Assembly (NCBI GenBank): GCA_041797745.1
Contig: JBHBZU010000049.1
Coordinates: 1-5,200, forward strand
Length of the DNA stretch: 5,200 nucleotides
Direction: 5' to 3'
Source of the DNA: UBA3871 sp041797745
GTDB taxonomy: Bacteria; Bacillota; Clostridia; Peptostreptococcales; Anaerovoracaceae
The translations under genes were made by a program, and so were the position numbers. The notes under the pieces are model-generated. The model was given only the letters and a program-made list of their open reading frames with translations. It searched no databases and was not told where the DNA came from. Position 1 is the first letter of the stretch, and the number at the start of each line of letters is the position of its first letter. Below are positions 5,036-5,200 of this stretch, in pieces.

Positions 5036-5073
5036 AATCGACTTTGTCATAGGACAGAGTCGATTTTTGTTTG
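5036..5073 (+). terminator. intrinsic terminator of the small membrane protein unit
   Basis: ATCGACTTTGTC (5037-5048) pairs with GACAGAGTCGAT (5053-5064) over 12 bp with one T-G wobble, around an ATAG loop; A5036 pairs with T5065. TTTTTGTTTG follows. With the promoter at 4645 it bounds a transcript of about 390 nt. Confidence 0.9.
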
Positions 5074-5158
5074 TTGCATGGACAGCGCGCAGAAAGTGCA
5101 GCAATCAAAAAATAATGGCTCTACTATACAAAGAGAAAAAGAAAGGTGAGTAAATTAA

Positions 5159-5200
5159 ATGAAAAAGTCAAATTTTACAAATATGATGAAGAGAGTGGCA
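5159..5200 (+). CDS. start of an unidentified gene (first 14 codons)
   Basis: The frame opens MKKSNFTNMMKRVA and runs off the window. AGGTGAG at 5144-5150 lies 8 nt before the ATG, a good ribosome binding site. The basic, methionine-rich beginning resembles the start of a signal peptide or lipoprotein leader, but too little is visible to say. It follows a strong terminator by about 90 nt, so it must have its own promoter; TATACA at 5125-5130 is a possible -10 without a convincing -35. Confidence 0.6.
   Translation, partial: MKKSNFTNMMKRVA

Overview
The window is a piece of a low-to-moderate GC Firmicutes (Clostridia or Negativicutes type) chromosome, most likely from a strictly anaerobic, amino-acid-fermenting bacterium. 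The evidence is the gene content: both subunits of an oxygen-sensitive 2-hydroxyglutaryl-CoA dehydratase, which closely resemble my recollection of the Acidaminococcus fermentans proteins, and a 450-residue glutamate dehydrogenase that resembles the Clostridium symbiosum enzyme along its whole length. Purine-rich Shine-Dalgarno sites and U-tailed hairpin terminators fit the same group. No database search was possible.

Layout, all on the + strand. 1-261 is the 3' end of hgdA (alpha subunit). 267-1406 is hgdB (beta subunit), tightly coupled to hgdA. 1407-1628 is a leader region with three perfect short hairpins. 1629-2981 is a hexameric-type glutamate dehydrogenase gene (gdh), followed by a strong terminator at 3057-3093. 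3088-3280 is a degenerate tandem repeat array. A likely promoter near 3371-3399 precedes a D-2-hydroxyacid dehydrogenase at 3479-4447, which ends in a second strong terminator at 4469-4502. Next comes a small self-contained transcription unit: a perfect-consensus promoter at 4645-4674, a possibly folded leader, a 73-residue hydrophobic protein at 4768-4989 and a terminator at 5036-5073. The first 14 codons of another gene begin at 5159.

How the genes work together. They fit the front half of the 2-hydroxyglutarate route of glutamate fermentation. Glutamate dehydrogenase makes 2-oxoglutarate. The 2-hydroxyacid dehydrogenase is the natural candidate for reducing it to (R)-2-hydroxyglutarate, re-oxidising the NADH. 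After CoA transfer (gene not in the window), HgdAB dehydrates (R)-2-hydroxyglutaryl-CoA to glutaconyl-CoA. The dehydratase activator (HgdC), the CoA-transferase and the glutaconyl-CoA decarboxylase are not visible. The genes appear to be separate transcription units apart from hgdAB.

The least explained parts are the tandem repeat array after gdh, the hairpin-rich gdh leader, and the small membrane-protein unit with its own strong promoter and terminator.
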